From Cymbidium sinense (lineage: Eukaryota > Streptophyta > Magnoliopsida > Asparagales > Orchidaceae), in assembly GCA_021442155.1 (NCBI GenBank), contig CM038220.1:73767817-73831816 (forward strand): a DNA stretch of 64,000 nt. The letters are read 5' to 3'. Both the position numbers and the translations under genes were made by a program. The notes under the pieces were generated by a model. The model was not told the origin of the DNA, searched no databases, and saw nothing but the letters and a program-made list of their open reading frames with translations. Positions 59,435 to 64,000 of this stretch are shown here, piece by piece (position 1 is the first letter of the stretch; each line of letters begins with the position of its first letter).

Positions 59435-60184
59435 GAAAATTCAGACGTAATTTTACGTCAGAACACCGCACATAATAATTTTGATAGAGAGAGATTTGAC
59501 TTGCAGATTTTTCCCCCAAAAGAAAATGACCTTTGAATCTTAATAGATAATGATCCGATTTTAAAATTTTGCGCATCAAATTATGAACATAATTAATATT
59601 ACATATTAAATTTGCTTTAATTTAGAATAATTATATATAAATTGATTAATTTAAATTTATATTATGCTTATCTTAACAAATTTAATTAATATAATATCAT
59701 CGTAACAGAATAATAATAATTTTAAATTTTTAACGATTATAAATTCTCACTATTTTCTCATCGAAGTGTGGATCTGTTTGCATTTCAGTTTTATGAGGGT
59801 TAATTTATTTAATAATTTTTTAAATTTATATTTATTCGTGAATAACATCAAATATTACTAACAATTTTTAGCTTAGGTAAAATAGCACAGGTTTATAGTT
59901 CTAATACTTGGGCAAGTAGTTTTTGAAGGGGGCAAGTAGGGCGGAATCAGTTTAATTTTCAGGAGAAATAAATTTATATTTTAAAATAAAAATAAATAAT
60001 TAATTTAATATCTCATATAAAAATAATTATAAAATTAAGAAAAAATTGTCAAAAATATTACCTAAAATCGCCATGAGTCTGCCCCTCCTAACATGATCAT
60101 ACTGAAACCAATGAATTAACCAAAATCCTAACAAGCTTAATGTGAGCCTAATGAGTCTGGTATCTTTTCTCATCTGTTTTGCCA

Positions 60185-60186
<2 letters not shown>

Positions 60187-60242
<56 letters not shown>

Positions 60243-60243
60243 T
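60187..60243. repeat. (ATT)n microsatellite with (AT)n end
   Basis: Fifteen or so ATT units followed by atatatata. Confidence 0.95.
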
Positions 60244-60797
60244 AGAATAATTTTTATGTATTTATATCTCATTTGCCAATTTATTATTTATACGTCTGAA
60301 TAATTTTTATGTATATATAGAATATTTTTTAATATAACTTTAATTTTTGAGCAAAACACTAAACATAAAAAAGTGAAATTATTTACGCTAGTTCTGAAAA
60401 TAAAATAAAATAAAATTTACAGATACTAACATTAAATATAGAGTCATGTAATTAAGTCCTAATGTGTTTTAAATGCTACTTACAAAAATAATTTAGTAAT
60501 TAAATCATGACACTAATATTTTATTTTGATGAATGAATGAAAATAATATTATCAGTATTTTTTAATGATTAAATGTTTTAAAATAAGTAAATTAAAGAAT
60601 AAGATATAATTCAAAAATTAATAAACCTTATCTCAAAATATCTTAGCTAAATTTCATTTAAAAATTTTATCATCTTAAATATGCAATTCTTCTTCCCATC
60701 CTAATAATGTAATTTTTCTCCACTTAACAATATTAATATTTGATGTTTTCCATGCCACTTATCTTGTTACTACTCTTGCTATGTTGTTTTCATGTAG

Positions 60798-61736
60798 ATG
60801 TGTCTAAGCCAAGTAATGGACTCCTTAACACTCAAGTAGATTGGATCCCAGGACTAAAACAAGGCATACGTCTCATGGACTTACCTACCTTCATGCAAGT
60901 GACACAGATCCTAATGATAAGATGTTCAACTACATCCTACACGAGACAAACAGAGCTTCCATGGCCTCAACAATCATGCTTAACACCTTTGAAGCCCATG
61001 AGGTTTCGGCCCTCTTCGCACTATAGAAGATCCTCCCGCCCATTTACACCATTGGCACGCTATCAATCTTCTATCAACACACAATACCAAGCGACAACCC
61101 ACTCGCTGCCATCAACTTAAGCCTATGGAAGCAGGGCACAACATTTATGGATTGGCTTGATGGCAAGAAGCCTCAATCGGTTGTGTACATCAACTTTGGA
61201 AGCATAACTATCATGACCAACAAATAACTCGTGGAGTTTGCATGGGGCCTCGCTAATAGCGGCTATGAATTTTTATGGGTGATCAGGCCTGACCTAGTGA
61301 AGGGAGAATCCACTGTGCTGTCTCTAGAGTTCATAGAAGAAATTCAAAAGAGAGGATTGATGACAAACTAGTGTGCGTAAGAGGAGTTGCTTTGCCACCC
61401 AGGAGTTGGTGTCTTCTTAACACATTCAGGCTGAAATTCGACGTTGGAGAGCTTAAGTAGTGTGCCAATGATATGTTGCTCGTTCTTTGCATAACAACAA
61501 ATAAATTGTTTGTATTCTTGCAGATTGGGGGTGGGGATGAGATAGACAATAATGTGAGAAGGGTGGAGATTGAGAGAATAATAAGGGAGATGATGACAGG
61601 GGAAAAGGGGAGAATGATGAGGGAGAAGGTGTTTGAGTGTAAGGAGAGTGCAACTTAGGTAATTTGTCCACCAGGGAGCTCTTCAATCAACTTAGAGAAG
61701 GTGATCAAGGAGGTGCTTCGCTCGAATAGTTCTTAG
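60798..61736 (+). pseudogene. UGT85 pseudogene (duplicate of exon 2 only)
   Basis: Matches exon 2 of the upstream gene from its first codons (aagtaatgga, then ctcaagtagattgg) to the stop. The preceding 460 bases match the 3' part of the intron, and no exon 1 exists before it. It carries a 2-base insertion near 60902 (gtgacacagatcc against gtgatagatcc), stops at former Gln and Trp codons (about 61024, 61225, 61369, 61378 and 61433), a lost stretch after 61510 and further stops in the donor box. It cannot make an enzyme. Most of the stops can be explained by C-to-T or G-to-A change. Confidence 0.85.
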
Positions 61737-62439
61737 GAAAGCTAAAACATATACATGTGATTGATATTTTTGATTATAAGACTTATTGGGGTATTCTGTC
61801 ACTTATTGTATCTCCACTAGGATACAACCTTAATTTATGTATGTTGGACTTGGTGTTTCCTATCATCAAGGAGATACTTAATTTTAAGGGGAAGATAATT
61901 AAGTCTATGATTTATGTTAAATCTTTCAAATAATAGGAATTTAAGAATCAAATTTGTATGCAAAATCTTTTAATATTACATTAAGTATTTTATGTTATAA
62001 ATGTTGGTAACAAAAAGATTTCTTGAGAGTTTTTGAATTCCTCTGGGTAGTCAATTAATAAACTGGGCAGTTGTTTTCATTCCACCTTCATATTTGCTTC
62101 ACAAAAGAAAAAAGGTATTTACTAGTCTACACGATAATTTGACTGGCACAATTTTTGGCATCCTTAGCATGGTTCTTAAGGACTACTTATCGGAGATCTT
62201 CGTCTTTTAAGATACATAAAAGCTTTCCTCTAAACATTGAAGAAAAATATTGTCAAAATTGTCTTGCTGGGAGCATCGAGATCCAACTTCTAACATAAAG
62301 TGGTATTACTTGAGAGTACTTTGTGTTTCTTACCAATTTTGCTAAAGGTTTATGGAATTTAATTCTTATTTTTTTTTCTTTGTCTTGATCTTTATTACTG
62401 ATCGTTTTCCTATTCTTATTAATCCAACGTAAAAATATA
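61737..62439. other. 3' flank of the UGT85 pseudogene
   Basis: No gene. About 61960-62350 is related to the flank of the intact gene (about 58600-59170), which marks the right limit of the tandem duplication. Confidence 0.6.
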
Positions 62440-62674
62440 ACAATTCAAGAAGATATTATAAAGGGTTATACTATTATCAAGAATTAGAGAAGGATGAGAT
62501 AAGAAGAAAACATAAAAAAGCTTTCCTTGTTATAATTCAATGTCCTTTAATTTGTAAAGGGGAACATCTATTTTATATATAGATGTGAAAACAAACTCAC
62601 AGTAAATAGATATCTGATAAATTTGAATATGACTATTGAACAAAATAAAGAAAAGTTCATCAATATCTTCAACA
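62440..62674 (-). mobile_element. LTR-like end of a Ty1/copia element
   Basis: On the minus strand it starts TGTTGAAGATATTGATG and contains a TATA-like tctatatataaaatagatg. It lies just beyond the RNase H remnant, where the 3' LTR of a copia element should start. No second copy is in the window, so its end is approximate. Confidence 0.45.
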
Positions 62675-62689
62675 ATAATGAGGATAGAA

Positions 62690-64000
62690 GAGCAATAGGA
62701 AATATTTAATGAACATCATCTATGACTTTGTTGTATTATTGAAATGACAATCTATCTCAATATACTTGATATGCCTACAAAAAATATGACTTGTTACGAT
62801 ATGAGTGGCAGCTTGATTATCATAGAAAATAGTGCTAGAAAAGATGCTTCAATCTGGAAGTCTTTGGGTACTTGAGTAAAGTAAAGTTCACTAACAATAA
62901 CAGCCTGTGCAATGTATTCTACCTATATTAAATATCAAGTGATGGTAGTTTGCTTCTTTTCCTTGCAAGAGATCAAAATATCTCCAAAGAAAACACAATA
63001 GCTAGTGACAGATCTTCACGCATCTAAATAAGATCTCCAATCTAGAAACATAGTGCATTTTCTGGAGATAATGTAAGATGACATAATAGATTATTGTATG
63101 CCAGCATGTGTCATTTTTAGAATTGAGATATAAATTGATTGAGTTTATAAATGACAAAGGTGATGCCTAGATGGGATAGAGTAAGGTATAGTAGTTGCCT
63201 TACAAGGTATCAATATTATGAGGCATCAAGTAAGAGATTATCAAAAAAAAAAATATTTAGCTTGTTGTTTGGGTCTATGGAAACTCTTACTAGATTATTA
63301 TTGAGAAATTCAAGTTTTTTCAAAAATTCTAATGTTTGCTGTCATTACGATAGGATAAGACTATAGTTAAAAATGATTTTTTGTTAATAATTGCCACGGA
63401 TGATCTAGTGATAATGATATTGTCAACCTAAACTAGTAGAGTGATGAAGGTGGATCTAACCCCTTTTGTAAATAATGAGTAATCTAACTCGAATTGGGTG
63501 AAATGAAAGCTAATTTGCAACGTGGAGAACTTTTAATACCATTGGTGTGATGCTTATTTGAGCCCATAGATTTACTTATGTAATTTCCATACTAATTTTC
63601 CTTTTATTTCAAGTTTCATCCCTTTAGTAATGGAACCCCATAGTAGTAGATCAACTTATACTTTTTTGAATAAATCACCATTTACAAATGCATTAATGTA
63701 TAATTGAGTAATAGCCCAATCTTTCTTAGTGGATATTGTCAATCACTTAATTGTAAGGGTTTTGACAACTAAAGAGAAAGTATATAAAAAATTAATTCCT
63801 TATTGATATTGCCCTTTGACACAAGATATGCCTTCTATTTGTTTATGGAGCCATTAGAATTGTGCTTTACTTTGTATGTCCATTTCAATTGGATTTCTTA
63901 ATGGCAAAGTGACAATTGACCAAATATGATTAGCTTCATGTGCTTGAAGTTTAGTTGTCATTGCCTCTCATCATTCCAAAAATTCAGAGGCTTAGTGGGG
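62690..64000 (-). pseudogene. Ty1/copia reverse transcriptase and RNase H remnant (cut by window edge)
   Basis: Minus-strand reading across breaks gives the copia RT order: WSIVTLPLRNPIEMD at the edge, then KDWAITQLYINAFVNGDLF, YGLK and ASHQWY, YSLFTKGVRSTF and VDNIIITRSS (63400-63437, the YVDD site, with its second Asp changed to Asn). The RNase H end follows: GYCVFFGDILIS, DNQAATHIVTSHIF and HIKYIEIDCHF (62705-62815). Stops and frame changes run throughout. The integrase and gag parts should lie outside the window to the right. Confidence 0.75.

Larger units (their letters stand above)
58176..60329. other. Spacer between UGT85 gene and its duplicate
   Basis: AT-rich, no gene. The first kilobase (to about 59170) is the 3' flank of the gene and is related to the flank of the pseudogene (about 61960-62350): gccaattttgttagaggttt matches ccaattttgctaaaggttt. 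It also contains the microsatellites listed below and a short duplicated stretch around the (ATT)n run (ttgccaatttattatt at about 60180 and 60270). Confidence 0.6.

Overview
This is nuclear DNA from a flowering plant, and probably a monocot. It is AT-rich and gene-poor, and it is built mainly from nested and rearranged retroelement-type repeats. The monocot call rests on the one intact gene, a UGT85-type glycosyltransferase with one intron whose first exon is much more GC-rich than its second. That 5'-to-3' GC drop is common in monocots. The species cannot be named from the sequence.

Region 1, bases 1-32475: copies of one very long repeat family with no coding capacity. A unit of about 8.36 kb runs from 1 to 8358 and starts again at 8359. 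Copy 2 carries an internal 1.75 kb tandem duplication. An inverted block follows (17101-19556), then a forward copy (19557-28858), then a second inverted copy (28859-32475). The forward copy is interrupted at 23120-25772 by a 2.65 kb foreign piece. Part of that piece is plastid DNA (16S-trnI spacer, trnI-GAU 5' exon and intron start); the rest looks organellar, probably mitochondrial. A long inverted repeat beside a TATA-like box recurs in several family copies.

Region 2, bases 32476-38012: AT-rich intergenic DNA with microsatellites, a short GC-rich hairpin, a degenerate tandem repeat and an unassigned gene-like fragment.

Region 3, bases 38013-53916: a nest of LTR elements. A minus-strand non-autonomous LTR element (48503-53916) is flanked by a 5 bp target duplication. 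Its left end was tandemly duplicated. The duplicated piece (38013-38312 plus about 48410-48490) was then split by about 10 kb of further elements: a minus-strand LTR with its polypurine tract, a decayed element with a Transposase_28-like domain, and a decayed Ty3/gypsy element of Tat type (5' LTR, gag, protease, RT, two RNase H domains, integrase). The Tat element and the non-autonomous element share related LTRs and a shared internal tandem repeat, so the small one is probably a deletion derivative of the same lineage.

Region 4, bases 53917-62430: the UGT85 gene (exons 55392-55896 and 57232-58175, 482 codons) and a tandem duplicate (60798-61736) that begins inside the intron, lacks exon 1 and is full of stops. 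The intron of the intact gene carries a 454 bp GC-rich insert absent from the duplicate.

Region 5, bases 62440-64000: a decayed Ty1/copia element on the minus strand (LTR-like end, RNase H, RT), cut by the window edge.

The only gene likely to make a working protein is the UGT85 gene. Everything else is repeat, decayed transposon, organelle-derived or unassigned intergenic DNA. All homology statements come from reading and from family knowledge, without database searches.
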